NCBI GenBank assembly: GCA_020247055.1
Contig: JADCJL010000170.1
Location: forward strand, 1 to 32,354
DNA length: 32,354 bases
DNA from: Acidobacteriaceae bacterium
GTDB taxonomy: Bacteria; Acidobacteriota; Terriglobia; Bryobacterales; Bryobacteraceae
Reading direction: 5' to 3'
Within the stretch, counting starts at the first letter, position 1. Every line of letters begins with the position of its first letter. Below are positions 25,186 through 32,045 of the stretch, piece by piece. A model generated the notes under the pieces. The model searched no databases and was not told the DNA's origin. It was given only the letters and a program-made list of their open reading frames with translations. Both the position numbers and the translations under genes were made by a program.

Positions 25186-25785
25186 TTACCGGTCGAGACC
25201 GTGGCGCAACACGGTCTCGACCGACTCATCAAGCTGCCCGTCCCCCCGCACGACAAGATCCGCGTGCCGCTTCGTGGGCAGAATGTAGCGTTCGGCCATC
25301 GGCCGGACCGTAGTGCGGTACTGCCAAGCCACCGATTCCGCGGTCCTGCCCCGCTCGCGCATATCGCGAGCCAGACGCCGCGCGTAGCAGATCTCCTGTT
25401 CGAGGTCGACATACACCGTCGTATCGAACAGCAGCCGCACCTCCTCCCAATAGAGCGTGAAAAGCCCTTCGACGATCACGTGGGGCGCCGGCGCCAGCGT
25501 CTCGCGCCGCTCGAGGCGCGCGTGCGTGGCGAAGTCATAGACCGGGATCTCCACCGACTCGCCCGCGCGGATCACCGCCAGGTGCTCCCGCAGCAGCCCG
25601 TCGTCAATCGAGGCCGGCTCGTCGAAATTCACCGCCGCCCGCTCGGCCGGCGTCAGGTGCGGCAGGTCGCGATAGTAGGAGTCCATCGAAATCACCGGCG
25701 CGGCGAGCCGCCGTGCCAGCCGCCGTGCCAGTTCACTCTTCCCCGAACCCGAAGGCCCGGCGATGCCAATCAGGATCACCATCAT
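25186..25785 (-). CDS. udk: Uridine kinase-family P-loop kinase
   Basis: The 199-residue cytoplasmic kinase has Walker A GPSGSGKS (10-17), the uridine kinase motif DSYYRDL (35-41), NFDEPASID (53-61), YDFATHAR (83-90) and VIVEGLF (103-109). Family members phosphorylate uridine/cytidine (pyrimidine salvage), using ATP or GTP. Length fits Udk (about 200-210). I chose the ATG pair at 25785/25782, 4 nt after the upstream YciI-like stop. A longer frame to 25818 would overlap that gene and adds no family sequence. Its last codons form one arm and loop of a 14-bp hairpin that also ends the convergent NHL-like gene. It is the last gene of the minus-strand run. Confidence 0.88.
   Translation of the reverse strand: MMVILIGIAGPSGSGKSELARRLARRLAAPVISMDSYYRDLPHLTPAERAAVNFDEPASIDDGLLREHLAVIRAGESVEIPVYDFATHARLERRETLAPAPHVIVEGLFTLYWEEVRLLFDTTVYVDLEQEICYARRLARDMRERGRTAESVAWQYRTTVRPMAERYILPTKRHADLVVRGDGQLDESVETVLRHGLDR
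25190..25223. terminator. Bidirectional 14-bp hairpin inside the end of udk
   Basis: cggtcgagaccgtg (25190-25203) pairs perfectly with cacggtctcgaccg (25210-25223) around a 6-nt loop. It lies 18 nt after the NHL-like stop and wholly within the last codons of udk (ETVLRHGLDR). It could end both convergent transcripts. There is no T run on the plus side. Confidence 0.6.
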
Positions 25786-25789
25786 CGCG

Positions 25790-26158
25790 CTATCGCTTGG
25801 CCGGCGGTAGCACGCCAATGCCCTTCGCCGCGTACCACTTGTGCAGCTCCACGCGCAGCCGCCCCGCCTTCACCGCCGGGTCCTGGTCGCACCAGGCCTG
25901 CGCCTGTTTGAGATCGTCGGTGTCGAAGACAAAGATGCCGCGCAGGTCGCCCGTACCCGCCATCGGCCCGGCCAGAATCAGCTTCTTCTCCCCGGCCAGC
26001 TTGTTAATGTTGGCCATGTGCCCTTCCTGGAGTTTTTTGACCTCCTCGGTGGCCTCAGCCGTCCACTGGGGGCCGCGATAGAGCATCCCCATGACGTAAA
26101 AACGCATCTCCTGCGCCGTCAGCGACAGACTGAAGACGAACAATAAGAGCATCCGCAT
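25790..26158 (-). CDS. YciI-like protein with a signal peptide
   Basis: The 122-residue protein has a Sec-type signal peptide (MRMLLLFVFSLSLTA) before a YciI/dimeric ferredoxin-like domain: H47 in QEGHMANINKL, LILAGPMAGTGDLRGIFVFDTDD and AWCDQDPAVKAGRLRVELHKW. YciI-like proteins are mostly cytoplasmic, small and of uncertain function; some are hydrolases that use a conserved His/Asp pair. Export is therefore unusual. The gene starts 26 nt after the flavoprotein stop. A TATACT box lies 8 nt before the ATG with no Shine-Dalgarno. It is followed by udk after 4 nt. Confidence 0.82.
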   Translation of the reverse strand: MRMLLLFVFSLSLTAQEMRFYVMGMLYRGPQWTAEATEEVKKLQEGHMANINKLAGEKKLILAGPMAGTGDLRGIFVFDTDDLKQAQAWCDQDPAVKAGRLRVELHKWYAAKGIGVLPPAKR

Positions 26159-26166
26159 GATTCGTC

Positions 26167-26172
26167 AGTATA
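26167..26172 (-). promoter_or_regulatory. Candidate -10 element (TATACT) before the YciI-like gene
   Basis: TATACT on the minus strand ends 8 nt before the ATG, in the 26-bp gap after the flavoprotein gene. It could drive a short leaderless transcript of the YciI-like gene and udk. No -35 is visible. Confidence 0.3.
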
Positions 26173-26184
26173 CCTGCTCGCGGC

Positions 26185-27315
26185 TCACACCCCCGTGGCT
26201 GCCGCATACGCCGACGCCCACGCCCATTGGAAGTTGTATCCGCCCAGCCAGCCGGTGACATCCACGGCTTCGCCAAGGAAGAAGAGCCCCTTCTGCCGTC
26301 TGGCCTCCATCGTCGTCGACGAGAGCTCGGCCGTATCGACGCCGCCCGCCGTGACTTCCGCCTTCTCGTAGCCCTCGGTCCCGGTGGGCTCAACGCGGAA
26401 TCGGTGGACCGCCTCGCCGAGCTTGCGGCACTCTTTATCGGTCCACTCCGCCAGCGGCTCGTTCGCGGCAAGCCGTTCGGCAAGCCGCGCCGGCAGCGCG
26501 GCGGCCAGCGCCGTGCGGGCCGAGATGCGCTCCTGCTTCCGTGCAATCAACTCCGCGGCCAGGTCGCGCCCGGGCGCCAGGTTCAACTCCACCGCCTCGC
26601 CCGGCCGCCAGTACGACGAGATCTGCAAAATGGCCGGCCCGCTCAGGCCCCGATGGGTGAACAGCATCTTCTCGCGGAACGCGCGCTTGCCCGTGCGCGC
26701 CACGCACTCCGCCGCCACCCCGCTCAAGCCCTCCCAACCCGGCCACAGCAGCGGCACCAGCGCCGGACGCGGCTCCACCACGCGCAGGCCGAACTGCCGG
26801 GCCAGGTCAAAGGCAAGGCCCGTGGCGCCAATCTTCGGAATCGACAGGCCGCCGGTGGCCACCACCAGCACCGGCGCCCGGTGCTCGCCCACGACATACT
26901 CGCCGTCGTGCCGCACCTCGCTGACGCGATAGCCGGTCACAATCCGCACCCCGGCCGCCGCGCACTCGGCCTCGAGCATCGCGACGATCTGCGCGGCCGA
27001 GCCGTCGCAGAACAGCTGCCCAAGCGTCTTCTCGTGCCACGCAATCCGGTGCTGCGCAAGCAGCGCGAGAAAGTCGGCGGGCCGGTAACGGGCGAGCGCC
27101 GACTTGGCAAAGTGCGGATTCTCGCTCAGGAAGTTTTCAGGCCGCACCTCGCGGTTGGTGAAGTTGCAGCGCCCCCCGCCCGAGATCAGAATCTTGCGGC
27201 CCGTCTGCCGGTTGTGCTCGAGCACCACCACGCGCCGGCCCCGCCGGCCCATCTGCGCCGCGCAGAACAGGCCGGCGGCGCCGCCGCCCAGCACAATAAC
27301 GTCACTTCCGGGCAA
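26185..27315 (-). CDS. HI0933/BaiN-family FAD-dependent oxidoreductase
   Basis: The 376-residue flavoprotein starts with the dinucleotide-binding motif GGGAAG (10-15, after VIVLG). The family signature [16 protein letters not shown] follows near 39-54. [16 protein letters not shown] lies in the middle, and the C-terminus has the second FAD-contact region [19 protein letters not shown] (FAD family HI0933). The family includes BaiN, a flavoprotein linked to bile-acid dehydroxylation, but most members have no proven substrate. The start is TTG at 27315, overlapping the accC stop by 14 nt; no ATG or GTG comes before the FAD motif. Translational coupling to accC is likely. The gene order with accBC has no obvious metabolic reason. 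Confidence 0.85.
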   Translation of the reverse strand: MPGSDVIVLGGGAAGLFCAAQMGRRGRRVVVLEHNRQTGRKILISGGGRCNFTNREVRPENFLSENPHFAKSALARYRPADFLALLAQHRIAWHEKTLGQLFCDGSAAQIVAMLEAECAAAGVRIVTGYRVSEVRHDGEYVVGEHRAPVLVVATGGLSIPKIGATGLAFDLARQFGLRVVEPRPALVPLLWPGWEGLSGVAAECVARTGKRAFREKMLFTHRGLSGPAILQISSYWRPGEAVELNLAPGRDLAAELIARKQERISARTALAAALPARLAERLAANEPLAEWTDKECRKLGEAVHRFRVEPTGTEGYEKAEVTAGGVDTAELSSTTMEARRQKGLFFLGEAVDVTGWLGGYNFQWAWASAYAAATGV

Positions 27316-28648
27316 GGAAACGGGCGATATAGCCCGTGTCGATGTCTCCCGCCTGGAACTCGGGATCGCTGAGGATCCGGTGATGCAGCGGGATAGACGT
27401 GTGAATGCCCTCGACGATGAACATATCCAGGGCGCGCAGCGACCGCGTGATCGCCTCTTTCCGGTCGCTGCCGTAACAGATCAGCTTCGCCACCAGCGAG
27501 TCGTAGTAAGGCGGGATGACGCAATCGGTGTAGGCCCACGTATCGACGCGGACGCCGATGCCGCCGGGCAGGTTGAGGCCGGTGATCTTGCCGGCCGACG
27601 GGGTGAATGTCTCCGGGTTCTCGGCGTTGATGCGGCACTCAATCGCGTGGCCGCGCAGGGTCACCGGTTCGGTCAGAATCGACGAGAGCGGTTCGCCGGC
27701 GGCGATCCGGATCTGCGCCTTGACGATATCGATCCCCGTGACCAGCTCCGTCACCGGGTGCTCCACCTGCACGCGCGCGTTCACTTCGATGAAGTACAGG
27801 CTGCCGTCTTCGTCCATCAGAAACTCGACGGTGCCGGCGTTGGTGTAACCCACCTCGCGCATCGCCTTCTTCAGACTGTCCGTGATCCGCTGCCGCAGCT
27901 CCGGGGTCACGCGCGGCGAAGGCGACTCTTCGATCAGCTTCTGGTGACGCCGCTGTATGGAACACTCGCGCTCGCCGAGCACCTCCACCTGCCCGTAATG
28001 ATCGGCCAGAATCTGGAACTCAATGTGGCGCGGCTTGCGGATGTACTTTTCGATGTAGACGTCCGGGCACGAGAACGCCGCGCCAGCTTCGGCCTGCGCC
28101 TGCGCCAGCAGCCCAGGCAGTTCGCTGGCTTCGTTCACCACGCGCATGCCCCGGCCGCCGCCGCCCGCCGTCGCCTTCAGGATGACGGGGTAACCAATCT
28201 TCGCGGCGGTTTCGAGACCATGTTCCGGGGATTCAAGCACCCCGGCCGAGCCGGGCAGAATCGGGATGCCGGCTTTGTCCATCGCCTCGCGGGCGTGCTG
28301 CTTGAAGCCCATCGCGCGGATCACGGGCGGCTTGGGGCCGATAAAGGTGAGCCCGGAGGTTTCGCAGACCTCGGCGAAGTTGGCGTTCTCGCTGAGAAAG
28401 CCATAGCCGGGATGGATGGCGTCGACGTTGGTGATCTCGGCGGCGCTGATCACGCTGGGGATATCAAGATAGCTGCGCGCGCTCTTGGCCGGGCCGATGC
28501 AGACCGCTTCGTCCGCGAACCGGACGTGCAGACTGTGACGGTCGGCCTCCGAGTAGACGGCAACGGTCTTGATCCCGAGCTCCTTACAAGCGCAGATCAC
28601 CCGCAGCGCGATCTCGCCCCGGTTGGCGATGAGGATCTTTTGAAACAT
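27302..28648 (-). CDS. accC: Acetyl-CoA carboxylase, biotin carboxylase subunit
   Basis: The 448-residue ATP-grasp enzyme carboxylates biotin on AccB, the first step of fatty-acid synthesis. Signatures are [13 protein letters not shown] at the N-terminus, [11 protein letters not shown] (ATP loop), [17 protein letters not shown], and [16 protein letters not shown] with Mg and catalytic residues. Length matches E. coli AccC (449). The start is ATG at 28648, from the conserved [13 protein letters not shown] longer open frame up to 28747 only overlaps accB. The gene follows accB after 5 nt, the usual accBC order. No strong Shine-Dalgarno is visible, so translation may be coupled to accB. Confidence 0.96.
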   Translation of the reverse strand: MFQKILIANRGEIALRVICACKELGIKTVAVYSEADRHSLHVRFADEAVCIGPAKSARSYLDIPSVISAAEITNVDAIHPGYGFLSENANFAEVCETSGLTFIGPKPPVIRAMGFKQHAREAMDKAGIPILPGSAGVLESPEHGLETAAKIGYPVILKATAGGGGRGMRVVNEASELPGLLAQAQAEAGAAFSCPDVYIEKYIRKPRHIEFQILADHYGQVEVLGERECSIQRRHQKLIEESPSPRVTPELRQRITDSLKKAMREVGYTNAGTVEFLMDEDGSLYFIEVNARVQVEHPVTELVTGIDIVKAQIRIAAGEPLSSILTEPVTLRGHAIECRINAENPETFTPSAGKITGLNLPGGIGVRVDTWAYTDCVIPPYYDSLVAKLICYGSDRKEAITRSLRALDMFIVEGIHTSIPLHHRILSDPEFQAGDIDTGYIARFLARK

Positions 28649-28653
28649 AGGAA

Positions 28654-29118
28654 TCAGTTCGGGCGGACGGTGAACAGCGTGGTGCCGTACTCGACCGGCT
28701 GGCCATTGTCGACGTGCTTGGCGACGATAGTGCCGGAGACCTCGCACTCGATCTCGTTCATCAGCTTCATGCTCTCCACAATGCAGAGCACCTTGCCGGG
28801 CTTCACCGCATCGCCGACGTTGACGAACTCGGCGGCGCCGGGCGACGGGGCCGAGTAGTACGTCCCGACGATCGGCGATTTCACGGTCAACAGCCCCTCT
28901 TCGGGTTTGGGGGCGGCCGGAGCAGCCGGAACGACCGGCGCGGAGACCACCGGCGCCGGGGGCGCTGCCGCCACGGCGGCAGGAGCCGGGACCACCACCT
29001 CCTGTCCGGTGGCTCCCCGGACGATACGGACGCGACTGTCGCCGCGCTGGACTTCGAGCTCCCCTACGCCGCTGTCGAGGAGCGCTTGGATCAACTCTTT
29101 GATTTCAGAAATGTTCAT
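28654..29118 (-). CDS. accB: Acetyl-CoA carboxylase biotin carboxyl carrier protein
   Basis: The 154-residue carrier has an N-terminal region (1-40: [16 protein letters not shown] and VRIVRG), a flexible Ala/Pro/Val linker (about 42-75), and a C-terminal biotinyl domain (76-154). The biotin-accepting Lys is K118 in VESMKLMNE. The motif is ESMKL instead of the E. coli EAMKM; this is a common variant. It carries carboxybiotin between AccC and the carboxyltransferase, whose genes are not in the window. It starts 3 nt after the peptidase stop on the same strand, which ties acetyl-CoA carboxylase to the M24 peptidase in one transcript. Confidence 0.95.
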   Translation of the reverse strand: MNISEIKELIQALLDSGVGELEVQRGDSRVRIVRGATGQEVVVPAPAAVAAAPPAPVVSAPVVPAAPAAPKPEEGLLTVKSPIVGTYYSAPSPGAAEFVNVGDAVKPGKVLCIVESMKLMNEIECEVSGTIVAKHVDNGQPVEYGTTLFTVRPN

Positions 29119-29121
29119 TGG

Positions 29122-30186
29122 TTAAAGGACCAGCAGTTTTTTCGAGGTTGGCGTCAGGATTTCGCAGCCCGAGGCGGTGACGAGCACCGTATCTTCAATA
29201 CGAACCCCGCCGAAACCTTCGAGATAAGCGCCCGGCTCGATGGTGATCACCATCCCAGCCTCGAGACGCGTTTTGTCTTGTTTGCCGATGCGCGGCATTT
29301 CGTGAATTTCCAATCCGAGCCCGTGCCCGGTGCTGTGCACAAAGGCCTTCCCATACCCGCGAGCTGTCAGAACCTTCCGGGCAGCTGCATCGACGGAAGC
29401 CGTGGTGACCCCCGCCTTCACCCGGTCCAGCGCCGCCAACTGCGCCTCGGAGACGGCGTCATACAACTGGCGAGTGGCCGTGGGCACCTTGCCGAGGTGA
29501 GCCATGCGCGTCATATCGCTGGCGTAGCCACCCAGGAATGCACCCATATCGATTAATAGTAACCCACGGCCGGAGATGCTGGCGGGGCCGGGATGGGCGT
29601 GGGGCAGCGCGCTGCGTTCGCCGAAGGCCACAATCGTTTCAAAGGCCGGCTTTTCGGCCCCGCGCCGGCGCATACGGTACTCGATTTCGGCCGCAAGATC
29701 GGTTTCCGTCATGCCGGCCCGGAAGTGCGTCAGCGCCTCGTCCAGGGCCGCCGAGTTGAGCAGCACCGAAGCACGGATCGCCTCCTGCTCGGCGTCCGAT
29801 TTCACCATGCGCAGCGCTTCGCACGTATCGTCGAGTGCGCACCAGTCCACGCGCGCCTTCTGCAGCGCGGCCATCGACCGGAAGCTGATCCGGGTGTTTT
29901 CAAACGCCACTTTGCGGAACGAACCCAACTGGCCCGCGATGGCGCTTTCGAGTGGACCCTTGGCGATCACCACCTTGGCCGCTGTTTCGCGCCCGGCCTG
30001 CAGCGTGTAGCGCGGGTCGGTAAACAGCGTTACCTGGCCGGCCGACACCAGCAGGGCGCCGTTGCTGCCGGTGAAGCCGGAGAAGTACCGGACGTTGGGC
30101 GCGCTGGTGATCACGGCTCCATCGGCCTCGCGGGCCGCGAGCGCGGCGCGGAGGGCCGTGATGCGGTCGGCGTAGGCGAGGTTCAC
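29122..30186 (-). CDS. M24 family Xaa-Pro aminopeptidase/dipeptidase
   Basis: The 354-residue metallopeptidase has the creatinase-like N-domain (about 1-125: NVRYFSGFTGSNG near 31-43) and the pita-bread catalytic domain with all five metal ligands: D213 (LLIDMGA), D224 (ASDMTR), H288 (STGHGLG), E317 (TIEPGAY) and E331 (VRIEDT). It should remove N-terminal residues before proline or cleave Xaa-Pro dipeptides in the cytoplasm. I place the start at GTG 30186 (product begins MNLAYADRIT, matching the family). A TTG at 30243 would add 19 residues encoded by a dispersed repeat and overlap the upstream stop, so it is unlikely. An M24 gene before accBC is a recurrent bacterial order. Confidence 0.92.
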   Translation of the reverse strand: MNLAYADRITALRAALAAREADGAVITSAPNVRYFSGFTGSNGALLVSAGQVTLFTDPRYTLQAGRETAAKVVIAKGPLESAIAGQLGSFRKVAFENTRISFRSMAALQKARVDWCALDDTCEALRMVKSDAEQEAIRASVLLNSAALDEALTHFRAGMTETDLAAEIEYRMRRRGAEKPAFETIVAFGERSALPHAHPGPASISGRGLLLIDMGAFLGGYASDMTRMAHLGKVPTATRQLYDAVSEAQLAALDRVKAGVTTASVDAAARKVLTARGYGKAFVHSTGHGLGLEIHEMPRIGKQDKTRLEAGMVITIEPGAYLEGFGGVRIEDTVLVTASGCEILTPTSKKLLVL

Positions 30187-30194
30187 CGCCGGCG

Positions 30195-30228
30195 CCTGCC
30201 GGGTCGAAGCCAGTCCGTTGTGCGCGGC
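30195..30228. repeat. Partial second copy of the dispersed palindromic element
   Basis: These 34 bases match 1886-1919 with 2 mismatches (same orientation on the plus strand). The match ends at gtgcgcggc on one side and cctgccggg on the other. Only the right arm of the element is present; the left arms that form the nested stems at 1837-1883 are missing. With the GTG start chosen for the M24 peptidase, the copy lies in the 46-bp gap between the quinone oxidoreductase stop and that start. Confidence 0.75.
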
Positions 30229-30232
30229 TTTT

Positions 30233-31201
30233 TTAGACGGCAAGCAGTAGTTTCCCCGTCGTCTTGCGGCCAGCGAGATCTTCCTGCGCCTGACGAGCGT
30301 CGCTGAGTGGGTAGGTCTCGTGAATGTGGAGCTTCAACTCGCCGCTCGCGAGCCAGCTGAGCACATCGCCGGCGCGCCAGAGCAGTTCGTCGCGGGTGGC
30401 GATGTGATGGGCCAGCGTCGGACGGGTCAGAAATAGCGAGCCCTTGGCGTTCAGCAGCAGCGGTTCGACGGCGGGCACCGGGCCGCTGGCGTTGCCGAAG
30501 GTCACCATCATGCCGCGCGGGCGGAGCGAGTCCAGCGATTTGACGAAGGTCGAGGCGCCGACCGAATCGTAGACCACGTCCACGCCCTTGCCATCGGTCA
30601 GGCGCCGGGTCTCGGCGGCAAAGTCGGCCTCTTCGTACAGGATCACCTCGTCGGCCCCCGCCTGCCGGGCCAGTTCGGCCTTCGCCGCGCTGCCGACGGT
30701 GGCGATTACGCGGGCGCCGCGGCGCTTCGCCATCTGTACGATGCACTGCCCGGCGCCGCCGGCCGCGGCGTGGACGAGGCAGGTATGACCCTGCTCGAGC
30801 GGAAACGTCGAGTGGGTCAGGTAGTGCGCCGTCATGCCCTGCAGCATGGCCGCGGCAGCGAGTTCCCCAGAGACGCCGGCGGGAATTTTCACCAGCTGCC
30901 AGGCCGGCGTCACCGCGTATTCGGCGTAGGCGCCGCGCGGACCGGCGTAGGCCACCCGGTCGCCCGGAGCCACCTCGGTGACTCCCTCGCCAACGCTTTC
31001 CACCACGCCCGCGGCCTCCATGCCGAGGATCATGGGCAGATCCGCCTTGTAAAGGCCCATGCGGAAGTAGATATCGATGAAGTTGACCCCGGCGTGCGTA
31101 ATCCGCACGAGGGCCTGCCCCGGGCCGGCGACGGGCGCTGCCGTTTCCTGAAAGTGCAGCTGTTCGGGGCCGCCGCACTGATGAACCACAATCGCTTTCA
31201 T
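30233..31201 (-). CDS. Quinone oxidoreductase-like zinc-free MDR protein
   Basis: The 322-residue protein belongs to the medium-chain dehydrogenase/reductase family, QOR branch: MKAIVVHQCGGPEQL start, ITHAGVNFIDIYFRMGLYK, PGDRVAYAG, VHAAAGGAGQ with the NADPH-binding AxxGxxG, and KGVDVVYDSVG. The structural-zinc cysteine cluster of alcohol dehydrogenases is absent, as usual for QOR. It likely reduces quinones or reactive carbonyls with NADPH in the cytoplasm. The ATG at 31201 has a good Shine-Dalgarno (aggag, minus strand 31211-31215) and overlaps the stop of the upstream gene (ATGA). The open frame continues to 31558 but that extension lies in the neighbour and is not family sequence. Confidence 0.92.
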   Translation of the reverse strand: MKAIVVHQCGGPEQLHFQETAAPVAGPGQALVRITHAGVNFIDIYFRMGLYKADLPMILGMEAAGVVESVGEGVTEVAPGDRVAYAGPRGAYAEYAVTPAWQLVKIPAGVSGELAAAAMLQGMTAHYLTHSTFPLEQGHTCLVHAAAGGAGQCIVQMAKRRGARVIATVGSAAKAELARQAGADEVILYEEADFAAETRRLTDGKGVDVVYDSVGASTFVKSLDSLRPRGMMVTFGNASGPVPAVEPLLLNAKGSLFLTRPTLAHHIATRDELLWRAGDVLSWLASGELKLHIHETYPLSDARQAQEDLAGRKTTGKLLLAV

Positions 31202-31815
31202 GCGCGAACTCTCCTGCGAAGATGAACAACGCCCGCAAACGCGAGCAGGTAGATAAAGGCCAGCGGGAACGACAGCAGTCGTCCCAGCGTGACCACGGCG
31301 TCGGGACCTTTGAGCCCGGCGCGGAAAAGAACAAAGTGGAGCAGCGTGCGCCAGTTGCCGTAGTCCACCCAGAAGTAATCGCCGTTTTCGTTGAGAACGA
31401 ACAATTTGGCGGGTAGACGCAGGGCCAGCATCCACTTCCATTTGGTCATAATGGGCTCGTTCGAGCAAAGGATGCCGATAATGGAGTGGTGGCGGGCCTG
31501 CAGTTCGTGGACGATTCGCGCCCGGCCGGCCGGGCCAGGGTAATCGGTGATGCGCCACAGCCGCCCGCGGTCGGCCCGGAAGCCGGCGGGGGCGCCCGCG
31601 TAGCAGGTGATCAGGTCAATCTGCAGCTGCGTACCGTACAGTTCATAGAGTCCTGGCAATAGGTCCTCGAGAAGCTGCCGGGAGCCGCTTTCGACGATGG
31701 CCACGCGATCAAAATGCGGGATGCGCTGGGACAGGAAGAGCCGCAACCTTTTACTATAGCCGAACCCCGGTTCCCCGGGCGGCGCCGCCGCGCGCGCTGC
31801 ACCACCCGGCTTCAT
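31198..31815 (-). CDS. Conserved-looking hypothetical protein with C-terminal membrane segment
   Basis: I do not recognise the family. The 205-residue product has a Gly/Ala/Pro-rich start (1-20) and an alpha/beta-like middle: FDRVAIVESGSRQLLEDLLPGLYELYG, QIDLITCYAGAPAGF, IIGILCSNEPIMTKWKWMLALRLPAKLFVLNENGDYFWVDYGNW (written in pieces across 35-155). One hydrophobic segment lies near 180-198, followed by a basic tail (LRRRVRA). The layout suggests a cytoplasmic domain tethered to the membrane. The alternating beta strands recall Rossmann-type glycosyltransferases, but no motif proves this. I chose ATG 31815; a TTG at 31839 would add 8 residues. It heads the minus-strand run and its stop overlaps the quinone oxidoreductase start. 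Confidence 0.7.
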   Translation of the reverse strand: MKPGGAARAAAPPGEPGFGYSKRLRLFLSQRIPHFDRVAIVESGSRQLLEDLLPGLYELYGTQLQIDLITCYAGAPAGFRADRGRLWRITDYPGPAGRARIVHELQARHHSIIGILCSNEPIMTKWKWMLALRLPAKLFVLNENGDYFWVDYGNWRTLLHFVLFRAGLKGPDAVVTLGRLLSFPLAFIYLLAFAGVVHLRRRVRA

Positions 31816-31975
31816 CCCGCCAATCTTTTCGTTCCGCAAGCACGCATTACGCGGCCAGTTCAGGTCGTTCCCATTTATTTTTCAGCCCGCAACCCGTTCA
31901 ATAAAAAACACTTCTCCGTTTCGCCCCACCGCCCGCCCCCGGGATTCGCTTGACCTCCATGCTATTGTCTGAAGC
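31816..31975. other. Divergent intergenic region, relatively AT-rich
   Basis: This gap separates the divergent hypothetical genes at 31815 and 32046. Around 31870-31915 it is much richer in A/T than the rest of the window. On the minus strand TTGAAC, then 17 nt, then ATAAAT is a weak promoter candidate for the long minus-strand run. On the plus strand TATTGT (31963-31968) lies 7 nt before the leader hairpin. I see no gene or RNA gene in it. Confidence 0.35.
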
Positions 31976-32018
31976 AAAGGCGTTCTTCTTCCCCAAACCA
32001 GGGAAAAAGAACGCCTTT
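31976..32018 (+). promoter_or_regulatory. Long leader hairpin before the partial gene at 32046
   Basis: aaaggcgttctt (31976-31987) pairs perfectly with aagaacgccttt (32007-32018). After one mismatch, ttccc (31989-31993) pairs with gggaa (32001-32005), leaving a 7-nt loop. A T-rich stretch (ttttgcattt) follows. It looks like an intrinsic terminator or attenuator, but it stands between a candidate promoter and the Shine-Dalgarno (aaggag, 32032-32037) of the next gene and not after a gene on its strand. Confidence 0.6.
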
Positions 32019-32045
32019 TGCATTTCCAGCCAAGGAGATTCCGCC

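Noticed and set aside
28649-28747. N-terminal extension of accC
   Set aside because: It overlaps accB in another frame; the conserved biotin carboxylase N-terminus begins at 28648.
31202-31558. N-terminal extension of the quinone oxidoreductase
   Set aside because: The extension lies inside the upstream hypothetical gene in another frame, and the family start MKAIVV with a good Shine-Dalgarno is at 31201.
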